This document shows, in pieces, positions 8,742-17,344 of a stretch of 64,000 nt of DNA. How positions within the stretch are numbered: position 1 is the first letter of the stretch; each line of letters starts with the position of its first letter. The notes beneath the pieces were generated by a model. That model saw only the letters and a list, made by a program, of their open reading frames with translations, was not told where the DNA came from and made no database searches. A program made the position numbers and the translations under genes. Origin of the DNA: CAMBDS01 sp964355675 (GTDB lineage Bacteria; Electryoneota; AABM5-125-24; Hatepunaeales; Hatepunaeaceae); NCBI GenBank assembly GCA_964355675.1, contig CAYHEC010000015.1, positions 25,687 to 89,686 on the forward strand. Direction: 5' to 3'.

Positions 8742-9852
8742 ATCCCTCCGCGACGTACTCGAAGACATCCAGCAAAAGCTGAAAGCCAACGCCTACCAGA
8801 ACGAGGAGCACGTTCGGCTCAGCCTCGTAGCGCGGGTAGTGCAGGCGTTGGGGTGGGATATTTGGAATCCGGCTGTTGTTAATGCAGAATTTGCTATCAG
8901 GACGCTTCAGGATGCTAATAGAAGGTCCGATCTTGCCCTCTTAGACGGCGACAATAAGCGATTGGTTTTTATTGAGGTGAAGAAGGTTGGAGCTCTGTCA
9001 CGAAACGAACCTCAGTGGATCAACCAGATAAGAAGCCACAATGAAGACTTTCGCGCACCATTTGCAGTTCTAACTGATGGGCGATTTTGGTGGCTGTACT
9101 TCATATACTCTGCTTACTCGTTTGAAGATAGTAGGTTCAAGATCATTGATCTCATTGAAGGAGATTTGGAAGATATTGAGCTATCCTTCACTACTTTTCT
9201 TTCAAGAGACGAGATTGTCACTGAACGGGCGCACATCTCAGCAAAAAATGAATTACACAAATCCAGAACACTTAAAAAGCTCGAAGAACTTGTTCCAGAG
9301 GCAAAAAGGATTGCCGACGAGGATGGATCAATCGCTCCTGTGGCTGTCCTTCTCGAACTAATGGCTAGTAAGAATGAGCAGGCGACTCAAGAACAGGCAG
9401 AGGAAGCATATAAGAATTGGAGAACTCGTGGAACAAAACAGGCCCAACATCCCATTAAACAAGCAGAACAATCAAGCCCTATCAATACTCCAGCGAAAGC
9501 GCAAACTCTTGATAGCGGCAAGTTCATTGATTTGCCTGAATTGCCAATGTTCTTCCCATCACGCGGTGTCGTGTTCGCAGCATTTATCTTGATGAACAGA
9601 CCTCAGGGAGTTATAGTCGATGAGTTGAAAGAGTTGCTTCAGGCTAATGGTTATAATAACTGGAAAAGCTACCAAACTCCAATTTCGCATTTCATCAAAG
9701 ATGGTTCGTCACGTCCTCCAAAATTACCTTCATATATATACCGTTTGAAGGATGGAAAGCGATCGGGTAAGGATGTGTATAAACTTTGGCATGAAATTCA
9801 CAGCAAATGGCTTTGTGATGTTCCGCCAAATGCTTGGATAATATCAGAATGA
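8734..9852 (+). CDS. Restriction-type nuclease domain protein (HsdR N-terminal-like)
   Basis: 372 residues. The N-terminal half matches the type I restriction R-subunit N-terminal fold: a helical start (EEHVRLSLVARVVQALGWD), then the PD-(D/E)xK core with Asp in RRSDLALL and the E-x-K pair in VFIEVKKVG, followed by QINQIRSHN-like and VLTDGRFWWLYF segments. The middle is charged and linker-like (about 165-250). The C-terminal 110 residues (from ELPMFFPSRGVVFAAFI) could be a winged-helix DNA-binding region. There is no helicase motor and no methylase next to it, so it is probably a stand-alone accessory nuclease. It overlaps the antitoxin gene upstream and the DUF433 gene downstream. Confidence 0.72.
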   Translation: MPESLRDVLEDIQQKLKANAYQNEEHVRLSLVARVVQALGWDIWNPAVVNAEFAIRTLQDANRRSDLALLDGDNKRLVFIEVKKVGALSRNEPQWINQIRSHNEDFRAPFAVLTDGRFWWLYFIYSAYSFEDSRFKIIDLIEGDLEDIELSFTTFLSRDEIVTERAHISAKNELHKSRTLKKLEELVPEAKRIADEDGSIAPVAVLLELMASKNEQATQEQAEEAYKNWRTRGTKQAQHPIKQAEQSSPINTPAKAQTLDSGKFIDLPELPMFFPSRGVVFAAFILMNRPQGVIVDELKELLQANGYNNWKSYQTPISHFIKDGSSRPPKLPSYIYRLKDGKRSGKDVYKLWHEIHSKWLCDVPPNAWIISE

Positions 9853-10172
9853 CCCATCACCCTTATATCTCCGCCGACCCCAACATCTGCCACGGGCGTT
9901 ATTGCGTTACCGGTACAAGGGTCATGGTTTTCATGATACTGGACTTCCTCGAAGACGGAACATCGCCAGAAGACTTTGTGGTCGAGTTCCCAAGCGTCTC
10001 ACTTGAAGCGGTGAACTATATCTCCGAACACTCGGAAGAATTTAAGATTTTTCTCCAGGCTGAACAAGAAGAAGACGATAAGCTATGGATTGCACTGATT
10101 GAAGAAGCTGAAGCCGAGGGAGGCGAATACGTAACTCTTGCTGAGTTTCAAGAAGGCAAACGCTCCTATTAG
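9849..10172 (+). CDS. DUF433-family antitoxin-like protein
   Basis: 107 residues beginning MTHHPYISADPNICHGRYCV. The family pattern is clear: a 'D-P-x-I-x-x-G-R' style start, the phrase VTGTRVMVFMILDFL and the helix-turn-helix-like segment TSPEDFVVEFPSVSLEAVNY. DUF433 proteins are usually antitoxins of VapC/DUF5615-type PIN toxins. No PIN gene follows, so the partner is missing or the protein serves the nuclease upstream. The ATG overlaps the previous stop (ATGA), which is why I prefer it to an ATG 15 bases upstream. The acidic C-terminal tail (EEAEAEGGEYVTLAEFQE) is typical of degradable antitoxins. Confidence 0.78.
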   Translation: MTHHPYISADPNICHGRYCVTGTRVMVFMILDFLEDGTSPEDFVVEFPSVSLEAVNYISEHSEEFKIFLQAEQEEDDKLWIALIEEAEAEGGEYVTLAEFQEGKRSY

Positions 10173-10219
10173 CTAAACCCCTAAATCACAAATCAAAACC
10201 CCAAAATTCGGAAATCAAA

Positions 10220-11221
10220 ATGTCCCTCAAAATCGGAATCAACGGCTTCGGCCGTATCGGAAGGCTGGTCTTCCGCATTATGATGAAACGCGGCGGCTAC
10301 GACGTCGTCCTCATCAACGACATCACCGACGCCAAAACCCTCGCCCACCTGCTCAAGTATGACTCGACTCATGGCCGCTACCCCGGCAAAGTCGAGGCTG
10401 GCGAAGGTTGCATCATCGTCGATGGCAAAACTGTTAAAATCTCAGCGGAAAGAAACCCCGCCGCCCTCCCTTGGAAAGACCTCGGCGTCTATTTCGTCGT
10501 CGAGTCAACCGGCGTCTTCTCCAAGCGCGCTCAGTGCCAGATGCACCTTGACGCTGGCGCGAAGAAAGTCGTTCTTACCGTCCCTGCAAAGGACCAAATA
10601 GACGCCACCATTGTCATGGGCGTTAACGAGCAGATGCTTAAGGCAGAGCACCTCGTCGTCTCAAACGCCTCCTGCACCACGAACTGCCTCGCCCCGATGG
10701 CAAAGGTGCTCAGCGACTCATTCGGCATCGAACACGGCATGATGAACACCATCCACGCCTACACCAACGACCAGAGAGTGCTCGACCTACCCCACGACGA
10801 CCTCCGCCGGGCACGCGCCGCCGCCCTTAACACCATCCCCACCTCGACCGGAGCCGCCAAGGCCATTGGTCTCGTTGTCCCCGAACTCAAAGGTAAGCTG
10901 GATGGATTCGCAGTGAGAGTACCCGTCCCTGACGGATCGCTGGTTGACCTGACGGTGAACCTTTGCAAGGACACCACGAAAGAGGAAATCAACGCGGCGA
11001 TGAAAGTCGCGGCGGAAGGTCCCATGAAAGGCATTCTCGAGTACTGCACCGACCCGATTGTCTCGTCAGATGTCATCGGAAGCAGTTACTCCTGTATTTT
11101 CGACTCGAAACTGACAATGATGGTCAGTCCACGCATGGCGAAAGTTGTAGGCTGGTACGACAACGAGTACGGCTACTCATGCCGGGTGGTTGACTTGATC
11201 GAGAAAGCGGCGAAGTTGTAG
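10220..11221 (+). CDS. gap: Glyceraldehyde-3-phosphate dehydrogenase
   Basis: Oxidises and phosphorylates glyceraldehyde 3-phosphate with NAD in glycolysis, or runs in reverse in gluconeogenesis. The 333-residue protein has the Rossmann start IGINGFGRIGRLVFR, the catalytic Cys in SNASCTTNCLAP, the base His in NTIHAYTNDQ, and the C-terminal WYDNEYGYSCRVVDL. Asp at the end of the second strand (LINDITD) favours NAD. No clear Shine-Dalgarno precedes the ATG. It stands alone after the accessory cassette. The sequence around the stop (AAGTTGTAG) is repeated 24 bases later, where a 28-bp palindrome begins. Confidence 0.97.
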   Translation: MSLKIGINGFGRIGRLVFRIMMKRGGYDVVLINDITDAKTLAHLLKYDSTHGRYPGKVEAGEGCIIVDGKTVKISAERNPAALPWKDLGVYFVVESTGVFSKRAQCQMHLDAGAKKVVLTVPAKDQIDATIVMGVNEQMLKAEHLVVSNASCTTNCLAPMAKVLSDSFGIEHGMMNTIHAYTNDQRVLDLPHDDLRRARAAALNTIPTSTGAAKAIGLVVPELKGKLDGFAVRVPVPDGSLVDLTVNLCKDTTKEEINAAMKVAAEGPMKGILEYCTDPIVSSDVIGSSYSCIFDSKLTMMVSPRMAKVVGWYDNEYGYSCRVVDLIEKAAKL

Positions 11222-11244
11222 CGCCCCCATCCTTGCGGCAAGTT

Positions 11245-11272
11245 GTAGGGGCGCATCGCGATGCGCCCCTAC
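11245..11272. repeat. 28-bp perfect palindrome
   Basis: The half-site is GTAGGGGCGCATCG and the second half is its exact reverse complement. A sister palindrome with the same outer GTAGGGGC and a different core is at 59311-59338. The rest of the gap to 11470 holds other inverted fragments (GGTACGGAGCCCCG, GACGGGCG-type) and a short ACATTTT tandem run. Confidence 0.9.
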
Positions 11273-11470
11273 TCGCCTTCGCAATAACTATTGATAAAAC
11301 GGATTCAATGAGAAGGCGGGTACGGAGCCCCGCCGTACCAGCCGGATACGGAGATCCGTCCTCCTAATCACACACGGGCGGGACGCCCGTTCTACCAAAA
11401 CAAAAACGACCCGTCACCACGACGAGCCGCCAATAATTTTACATTTTACATTTTACATTTTCTTTCTTTC

Positions 11471-13630
11471 CTACTTCAAAACCACCACTCGCGTTGTCAC
11501 GCTCTCATTGCCTGCCGAAAGCCTTGCCAGATAGATACCCGCCGGAAATGCTCCCCCATCGACAACTACACTCTGCCAACCTACTGTAAATGCTCCTTTT
11601 GCCAACATCGCTACTTCCCCTCCATCGAGTGAATAGAGCCTTAATGATCCAACGCCACCTCGCGGGAGGCTGAACGAAATAGTCGCCTGTGAGTTGAACG
11701 GATTAGGATAAGGAGGCTCCAGAGTAAGCCGGTCGGGAATTACTCCAAACTCGATTGTTGAGATAACTTCAAGGCTCCACCGTATGGTAATTTCTATCGT
11801 TACTATCTCATTTGCCGGATCGTTCGTTTCGAGAATTAAGTTGAAATGATCGACAGTACGTCTGTTGTTCGCCCGGTCAAAGCGGAGCGATACTCGTGCG
11901 TTTTCGTTTTGTTCGAGGTTGCCAAAGCTTGGATCAACCGTCACAATTGTCTCACCGGAGTCATTCGGGTTTTGTTCCGGGTCCACCAAGACATAACCTC
12001 TCCACTCGAGGAGTGAAGCACCCTCGTTCCCGAACTCTACCAAGCAATCTGCCTCGTTCCCTTCTGGTTGAAGTTCGAAGTTTTGATTGTTGAAGCGAAT
12101 TACCGGTGGATCGGCCGCCCGTCCTCGTATGGGAATGCTGATTTCTGGCTCATCTTCGTCATTTGATATGATGACCAGTAATCCTTCATTTTCGCCCGGA
12201 TCAGGGGCATTCATTAAAACGCTCACTACAATCTCTTCACCCGGAACAACGACAAAATTTGATGGTTCGGCAAAAAACGATTGGTTATTAAATGAGATAC
12301 TATCTACTTGAATATCTGCGGTCCCGACGTTTTCCACAGTTAGTGGAACGCGTGAAGTATACCCAGTCCACACGTCGTGGTTATAGTCGTTAAAGTCTAT
12401 TACCTCGGGAAAACCTGCCGATTCGGGCCAGGAGACAGTTATCTCTGGAAATCCATTTACATGCACATCTAAATTCAAAATCATATCCGGGTCGTTTGGA
12501 TCGTTGGAGTATATATGAATTTCCGCGGCGTAGTCCCCTTCGATCATCCCCGCCATATTGAGCAGTCCAAAAATGTCCATATCTTCTTCCGGAGCTATGC
12601 GACCTTGTTTGGGAGCCCAAGTCAACCAGTACTGTTCGCCCATTCCATCATCGACGAGGATATATTCCGCTCTGCCTCTTATCCCAAATACCAAATCCTT
12701 CCCATCATGTCCGATTCCGTCAAGTTCGTGAGGGTTGACTACTTCGGGCATGTCGAAACTCTGAATAACCTGCGGATTGACTTGGTCTCCAGCGCGAGCC
12801 TCCGCCGACAGTTGAAACACCCGGTGGTTAGTTCTCGAGACAAACCAGAGGGGGCCTTCATGATGGTTATCAACCCATACAATGCTCCCCAATGGGTTAT
12901 CGTCGAACAGTTCTCCCTGTCCAATTGTCCCGATTATTTCACCATCAGGCGTCATTACATTTAGACTGTTCGACACCTCAAAATCCATAAAAATAAGAAG
13001 ATCAGCCTCATTACTTGCAGTTACCGTCACCGGAGAGAGTCGGCCAGTATTCAAGTGACCAAGATCGTTGCCCTCGATATCCCACTTTTGAAGCCACTCA
13101 TGCCCGGAGTTGACAGCGTAAATAATACCATTGAGGCAAGTTGCTCCTAATAACGCTTGCCCGGCCTGCCACTCACGAACGACGCGGTAGCCATTGGCCG
13201 GATCGACGATACCATAAAAATTGTTTTGGAAGCTTGTAAGGATTAAATATCCGGTACCGGGATCAAAAGCAATACCCGCTTTCAGGGAATTTTGACCGGC
13301 ACGGAGCCATCGAAAGCGCCCCAGCACATCACCGGGTTCGTCGCGATCGGGACCTACCCGGTCGGGAACCGAGATGATTGTCTCGCGACTGTGCCAAAGA
13401 AGATCTTCGTTGCCCTGATTGGAGAGGTTAAAGGAAAATTCTTGTTCGAAAGTTTCACCGATGTCATACTCGAATATCTGCTGTTCGATCTGAATGTCTG
13501 GTTGTGAAAATACAGCACAAGGGAGGAAAACAACGGAGAGTGCCAGAAGGAAAAACATGAAGGTCGTCGTTTTCCATTCAGGCGAGAGGAAGCAAGACCG
13601 CTTCTCCACAATTTGGTCGATTGTGATCAA
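11471..13630 (-). CDS. Secreted multidomain protein with C-terminal sorting domain
   Basis: 719 residues. A hydrophobic stretch at about 25-42 (MFFLLALSVVFLPCAVFSQ) looks like the signal peptide. The first start is TTG at 13630; an ATG at 13558 just before the hydrophobic run may be the true start. A central region (about 90-330) suggests a propeller-like repeat (KAGIAFDPGTGYLILTSF). Two immunoglobulin-like segments of the ASH/choice-of-anchor type follow (VENVGTADIQVDSISF; VEFGNEGASLLEW). The final 80 residues form a type IX-like sorting domain with YPNPFNSQATISFSL and the ending TTRVVVLK. It is probably cell-surface or extracellular; the ligand is unknown. A good promoter lies at 13695-13723. 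Confidence 0.8.
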   Translation of the reverse strand: MITIDQIVEKRSCFLSPEWKTTTFMFFLLALSVVFLPCAVFSQPDIQIEQQIFEYDIGETFEQEFSFNLSNQGNEDLLWHSRETIISVPDRVGPDRDEPGDVLGRFRWLRAGQNSLKAGIAFDPGTGYLILTSFQNNFYGIVDPANGYRVVREWQAGQALLGATCLNGIIYAVNSGHEWLQKWDIEGNDLGHLNTGRLSPVTVTASNEADLLIFMDFEVSNSLNVMTPDGEIIGTIGQGELFDDNPLGSIVWVDNHHEGPLWFVSRTNHRVFQLSAEARAGDQVNPQVIQSFDMPEVVNPHELDGIGHDGKDLVFGIRGRAEYILVDDGMGEQYWLTWAPKQGRIAPEEDMDIFGLLNMAGMIEGDYAAEIHIYSNDPNDPDMILNLDVHVNGFPEITVSWPESAGFPEVIDFNDYNHDVWTGYTSRVPLTVENVGTADIQVDSISFNNQSFFAEPSNFVVVPGEEIVVSVLMNAPDPGENEGLLVIISNDEDEPEISIPIRGRAADPPVIRFNNQNFELQPEGNEADCLVEFGNEGASLLEWRGYVLVDPEQNPNDSGETIVTVDPSFGNLEQNENARVSLRFDRANNRRTVDHFNLILETNDPANEIVTIEITIRWSLEVISTIEFGVIPDRLTLEPPYPNPFNSQATISFSLPRGGVGSLRLYSLDGGEVAMLAKGAFTVGWQSVVVDGGAFPAGIYLARLSAGNESVTTRVVVLK

Positions 13631-13694
13631 AGTAAGGACGTCCGTGGGGTACGAAAGGGTTATTTCGCTTTTGACAGCGAATTAGATCATCTAC

Positions 13695-13723
13695 AAGTTA
13701 ATAAAAAAGCAGTCGATTGTCAA
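13695..13723 (-). promoter_or_regulatory. Sigma-70-type promoter for the secreted protein gene
   Basis: Minus-strand TTGACA (13718-13723), a 17-base spacer and TAACTT (13695-13700), about 65 bases upstream of the TTG at 13630. Confidence 0.6.
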
Positions 13724-13945
13724 GGTCTGACAAAATCAAGAAACCCCTTAACCTCGGTGCGGTAAGGGGACAATCATCTCGCTTGGACTTTTCAACTACC
13801 GCAGGGCGGCGACGAGTTCTTTGAAATATTCGATAGAAAGCCGAGAGTGTCCAAGCGGACGCCATCGTCCGCCGAGCACTCAAGCACAAAATAAGCGCGG
13901 ACGAGGGCATCTGACGGTGGAATCGTGTAACAATCGTGACAATCG

Positions 13946-14036
13946 TGGCGTGTAACCCGCACAGCTTTGCTGGGCGGGCAGGATTTAAGCACAATTATTG
14001 AGTCCCGCCCAGCAAAGCTGTGCAGACTACACGCCA
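13946..14036. repeat. 91-bp inverted-repeat element, copy 1
   Basis: The two 33-bp arms (13946-13978 and 14004-14036) match with three mismatches; the arms contain CAGCTTTGCTGGGCGGG. The 25-base centre (GGATTTAAGCACAATTATTG) is shared, in reverse orientation, with the element at 53497-53586. The rest of the gap 13631-14062 holds a promoter and a GGACGCC-type repeat also seen at 34.1 kb, and no gene I believe. Confidence 0.85.
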
Positions 14037-14062
14037 TTTGTGTTTGGGTAAAATCCCTGTTG

Positions 14063-15013
14063 TTACCCTAACGCTATCCGATCTTTGTTATGTGCGAGCC
14101 AATAATCGAATGTCTGAAGGGAGGGATTCAGTGCGCGGGAAACTTTTATATCGCGGCTGCCGCAAAATTCCTTATCAAAATCCCGCTTAAATTGGAACAT
14201 GTTGCCCATCTCGTCAGCTCCCTGAAAACCAAAACTACGGTAAACATCTGCCGGGACTTCGTTGTAGCGAATTTCCTGCCCAAATGCCTTGCTGAAGCCG
14301 GACGCCATTTGATCTCCGCTCAGATGCTCTCCGGCAATACCGACAGTCTTGCCGATAAACTCATTTCCCTGTTTGAATATCCCGTAGGCACACTTGCCAA
14401 TGTCCTCCACGGCGATACCGGGCAGTTTTTTATCACCCATAGGAAAGGTGATTCCGAGATTGCCGTCAGACCCACGAACAGGTCCTAAACCGAAGAAAAT
14501 AAAGTTCTCCCAATAGAATGATGTGAGGAGAATCGTTAAAGGCAAACCAAGGCTGGTGAAGGCTTTGTCAGCCTCACCCTTGCCGTCGAAGTGCGGTACG
14601 TTGTACTTCTCATGCAGTACCGGCATGCGGCTGTCGTCGATGGACAAATACCGTCGGGTATCCTCTAACGACGACCAGATGACGTGCTTAACGCCTGCTG
14701 ATTTGGCGGCCTCAGCCATGATCTTTGCCTCAGCAATTTCTTTTTCTGCAGAGAAATGGTTCCAGAAAAAAGTGACACAAAACGCGCCATACGCTCCCTT
14801 GAATGCATTCTTCATGCTCTCAAGGTCGTCGATGTCGGCGGTGACAACCTCGGCTCCGGCCTCGGCAAGCGCCTTGGCATTGTCTGAATTGACGTCGCGG
14901 GTGATTGCCCGAACTGAGAACTCGCTATTGGGATCGTTGAGGATTGCTCGTACAAGTCCCCCGCCTTGCGCACCGGTAGCGCCAACGACCGCGATGATTT
15001 TCTTATCTGCCAT
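14063..15013 (-). CDS. NmrA-like NAD(P)-binding protein
   Basis: 316 residues from MADKKIIAVVGATGAQ, in the atypical short-chain dehydrogenase family that includes NmrA and HSCARG. The Rossmann motif is GATGAQGGG at residues 9-17, followed by a basic region (RAITRDVNSDNAKALAEAG) suited to NADP. HSCARG-type members act as redox sensors or reductases; the substrate here is unknown. I chose the ATG at 15013 because AAGGAT lies about ten bases upstream. An ATG 36 bases earlier adds a polar leader (MNFNSPNKDKNT) with no homology signal. It stands alone between repeats and a 290-base gap. Confidence 0.85.
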   Translation of the reverse strand: MADKKIIAVVGATGAQGGGLVRAILNDPNSEFSVRAITRDVNSDNAKALAEAGAEVVTADIDDLESMKNAFKGAYGAFCVTFFWNHFSAEKEIAEAKIMAEAAKSAGVKHVIWSSLEDTRRYLSIDDSRMPVLHEKYNVPHFDGKGEADKAFTSLGLPLTILLTSFYWENFIFFGLGPVRGSDGNLGITFPMGDKKLPGIAVEDIGKCAYGIFKQGNEFIGKTVGIAGEHLSGDQMASGFSKAFGQEIRYNEVPADVYRSFGFQGADEMGNMFQFKRDFDKEFCGSRDIKVSRALNPSLQTFDYWLAHNKDRIALG

Positions 15014-15307
15014 TGTATTTTTATCCTTATTAGGTGAATTGAAATTCAAGAGTTATTTTATTGCTTTGGTTGTGTGATCCTTCCCAGCCGTTTAGAGATT
15101 GATACGAGTCCCTCTCTAATTAGTTGCACAGATTCCAGCATTCATCCGATGTGGAGTATAATAGCACAGATTTTCTAAAACCAAATGGTTTTCAACTATT
15201 CAAGCGTTACATTAATACATGAGAAAGAAGTTTGCATTTTACTCTGATACTGTAGCGGCGAGTCAATTCGCCCTGCCGCGCCAGAGCATTCACAACAGGA
15301 GTCCACA

Positions 15308-15988
15308 GTGAAACTACTATTTCTAACTGTCTTTACCGTTTTTGGCTTGACCGGTTGCTATACGATGATGTACCCCCCACCAGATGAGGCTTATTACGCA
15401 GAAAATCAGAATGACAGCGTTCCGACAATCCCCGATTCAACGGTCGCGGGCGGCGTAACCATCTACAACCAGAACCAAATGATACTCGACAACTACTATC
15501 AGGATCCCTACTACTACCGGGGTGGATACGGTGGTAGGTACCAATACTGGGACCCCTACTATTACAATCCCTACGGTTACAACCATGAGCATCGTTGGCG
15601 ACGTCACCGCTATCACGATGGCGGTGGCTATACTCCCGGAACACCAACGCCACCAGCGCCAAAGAAACCCCGCCGTGAAAAAGACTACCGTAGCTCCGAA
15701 GCGCCACCGCCAACTCCGGCTCCTCCGACTCCAATAGTAAAGGAATTGGCGCCAGTGCAGGCGGTGACTCCTCCGGCTCAGCTACCCAAGGACCCATCGC
15801 CAGCACTGATAACTACTCCCGGTAAGCCTTCGGAGAAACCTGATAGCTCTAAAGTTCAAACGCCTAAAACTGAAGATGATAAACGATCTCTCCGTTCGAC
15901 CGAACCAACGCCCGTCGAGCAGGAAAAACCTGCCCCACTTGAAGCAAAAGACGACAAGAAACAACGACGGGAGAAGAGCCGTGAATGA
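15308..15988 (+). CDS. Tyrosine- and proline-rich lipoprotein
   Basis: 226 residues with a lipoprotein signal (lipobox LTGC, Cys at about residue 17). After it comes a Tyr/Gly/Asn-rich segment (about 60-100, with YYQDPYYYRGGYGGRYQYW), then a long Pro/Lys/Glu-rich low-complexity tail. It is probably anchored in the outer membrane with a flexible extended region; no enzymatic motif is present. The stop overlaps the GTG start of the next gene by eight bases, so it is co-translated with an outer-membrane barrel protein and may be its accessory. Confidence 0.75.
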   Translation: MKLLFLTVFTVFGLTGCYTMMYPPPDEAYYAENQNDSVPTIPDSTVAGGVTIYNQNQMILDNYYQDPYYYRGGYGGRYQYWDPYYYNPYGYNHEHRWRRHRYHDGGGYTPGTPTPPAPKKPRREKDYRSSEAPPPTPAPPTPIVKELAPVQAVTPPAQLPKDPSPALITTPGKPSEKPDSSKVQTPKTEDDKRSLRSTEPTPVEQEKPAPLEAKDDKKQRREKSRE

Positions 15989-17153
15989 TAGTCGGACAAC
16001 CAAAATCGCTCTGTTGATTCTGTTGACAATTTTAACTGCGCCGCACGCAACTCGTGCCCAACAACGTGACGACTTCGTCAGGCCGTTCTTCGGTTATTAC
16101 GGATCACAATCGCTCGGCACAGCAATCGGCAATGCAACGGTAGCCGCAGGGCAAGTAGTTCCCGGGATGAGCTCCAACCCGGCAAACATAGGATTGTCCC
16201 GTTTCGGACATCTACAAGTCAATTTTCAGAACAATAGCTTCAAGGGGCCAAACACTTCCAGTTCTTCTACTGCGCCCGGAGGAATCTACTCGATCCTTCC
16301 GGTACCAGTATATCAGGGCAGTCTTGCTTTCGGCGTCGGCATCCAGAAAATGATCGATTTTTCGAATGGCTTTCAAACCATATCTAAACAGGCGACAGAA
16401 AGCGGGGGTATATTTGCAACAGAAATCGGAGTGTCTTACGAAGCAGTGAAGGATTTCTACTTGGGTGGGGCTTTTAGATATGTGAAGGGCTCAAATGAAT
16501 TATCAACGACAGAAGGCGATAATCTCTCGTTGTTGAATCCCGAATACAGGGGTCATTATTTCACGATTGGCTTTCTGAATAGAACCTCACCGAATCTGCA
16601 GATCGGCGCCTCAGTCGATCTACCGTCCGGGGTGAGGGTTAAAGATAAATTAACTACATGGTCTGCCCTACATCCACAAGAAGCATCCACTGATACATGG
16701 AACTACACACTCACGAGGCCGATGGTTTTTCATATCGGATTTTCCATGCTTTATTCGGTATGGAGTGGGTTTTATGAGATGGAGTGGAGTGACTGGGGCG
16801 ACCTCGATTTCGCTTCGGATGAGTACTTCAAGGCTGACATTGCCATTATTAACGGAGAAATTGCCAGAGATTTTCGTTCTACGATGTCTCACCATCTCGG
16901 TGCGGCGGTTCACCTCCCCTGGTTGCCGTTGCACCTTTACGCCGGGTATCAGTATCTGCCGGTTCCGTTTGGAGGGGTCTATAAGGACGATATACGCCAG
17001 TCAATCAGCGGTGGAGCTTCTTATCTGATGAACCAGCAATTCAGCTTACATGGGTCGTTGTCGAACTATTTCTGGAAATACCGTGGTAGCGGTGGAAGTC
17101 TTCGTGACGAAAGCAATCGGATGGTAGTATTCGGGGGGACGCTACATTTTTAG
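15981..17153 (+). CDS. Outer-membrane beta-barrel protein (FadL/PorV-like)
   Basis: 390 residues from a GTG start preceded by GGGAGAAG. A signal peptide (KIALLILLTILTAPHATRAQQ) is followed by FVRPFFGYYGSQSLGTAIGN and the phrase GMSSNPANIGLS. That phrase resembles the N-terminal 'NPA' motif of FadL/OmpP1 and PorV-type proteins. The rest alternates amphipathic beta strands with aromatic girdles (YEMEWSDWGDLDF) and ends in Phe (GGTLHF), as outer-membrane barrels do. Likely roles are hydrophobic solute transport or attachment of secreted cargo. It is coupled to the upstream lipoprotein gene. Confidence 0.78.
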   Translation: MNDSRTTKIALLILLTILTAPHATRAQQRDDFVRPFFGYYGSQSLGTAIGNATVAAGQVVPGMSSNPANIGLSRFGHLQVNFQNNSFKGPNTSSSSTAPGGIYSILPVPVYQGSLAFGVGIQKMIDFSNGFQTISKQATESGGIFATEIGVSYEAVKDFYLGGAFRYVKGSNELSTTEGDNLSLLNPEYRGHYFTIGFLNRTSPNLQIGASVDLPSGVRVKDKLTTWSALHPQEASTDTWNYTLTRPMVFHIGFSMLYSVWSGFYEMEWSDWGDLDFASDEYFKADIAIINGEIARDFRSTMSHHLGAAVHLPWLPLHLYAGYQYLPVPFGGVYKDDIRQSISGGASYLMNQQFSLHGSLSNYFWKYRGSGGSLRDESNRMVVFGGTLHF

Positions 17154-17228
17154 TGCTTCCGCTACCGACCCCCCGCAATCGGCAGAGAGGGATGTAAGTT
17201 GTCAACCCTCTGAGGCAGTAAGGAATGC

Positions 17229-17258
17229 AAGCTGTCAACCCTCTTGGGTTGACAGCTT
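17229..17258. repeat. GTCAACCC/GGGTTGAC hairpin repeat
   Basis: A perfect 13-bp stem (AAGCTGTCAACCC / GGGTTGACAGCTT) with a 4-base loop. The same family recurs at 24860-24897, near 31535, 59275-59306 and inside the gene at 59335. A degenerate half-copy lies just upstream (about 17190-17212). Confidence 0.85.
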
Positions 17259-17277
17259 TACTCTTCCAGTACATATA

Positions 17278-17309
17278 AAAGGAGTCAACTCGTGAGGGCT
17301 GACTCCTTT
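17278..17309. terminator. Possible terminator hairpin between convergent genes
   Basis: A 10-bp stem (AAAGGAGTCA / TGACTCCTTT) lies between the convergent outer-membrane protein and SulP genes. The poly-T run on either side is weak, so bidirectional termination is only inferred. Confidence 0.5.
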
Positions 17310-17344
17310 ATTCAAATAGCTAAAAATCAGAAATAATCCGTCAT

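Noticed and set aside
13698..14037. Two minus-strand frames of 81-98 residues
   Set aside because: They run through the 91-bp inverted-repeat element and other hairpins; composition reflects the repeats.
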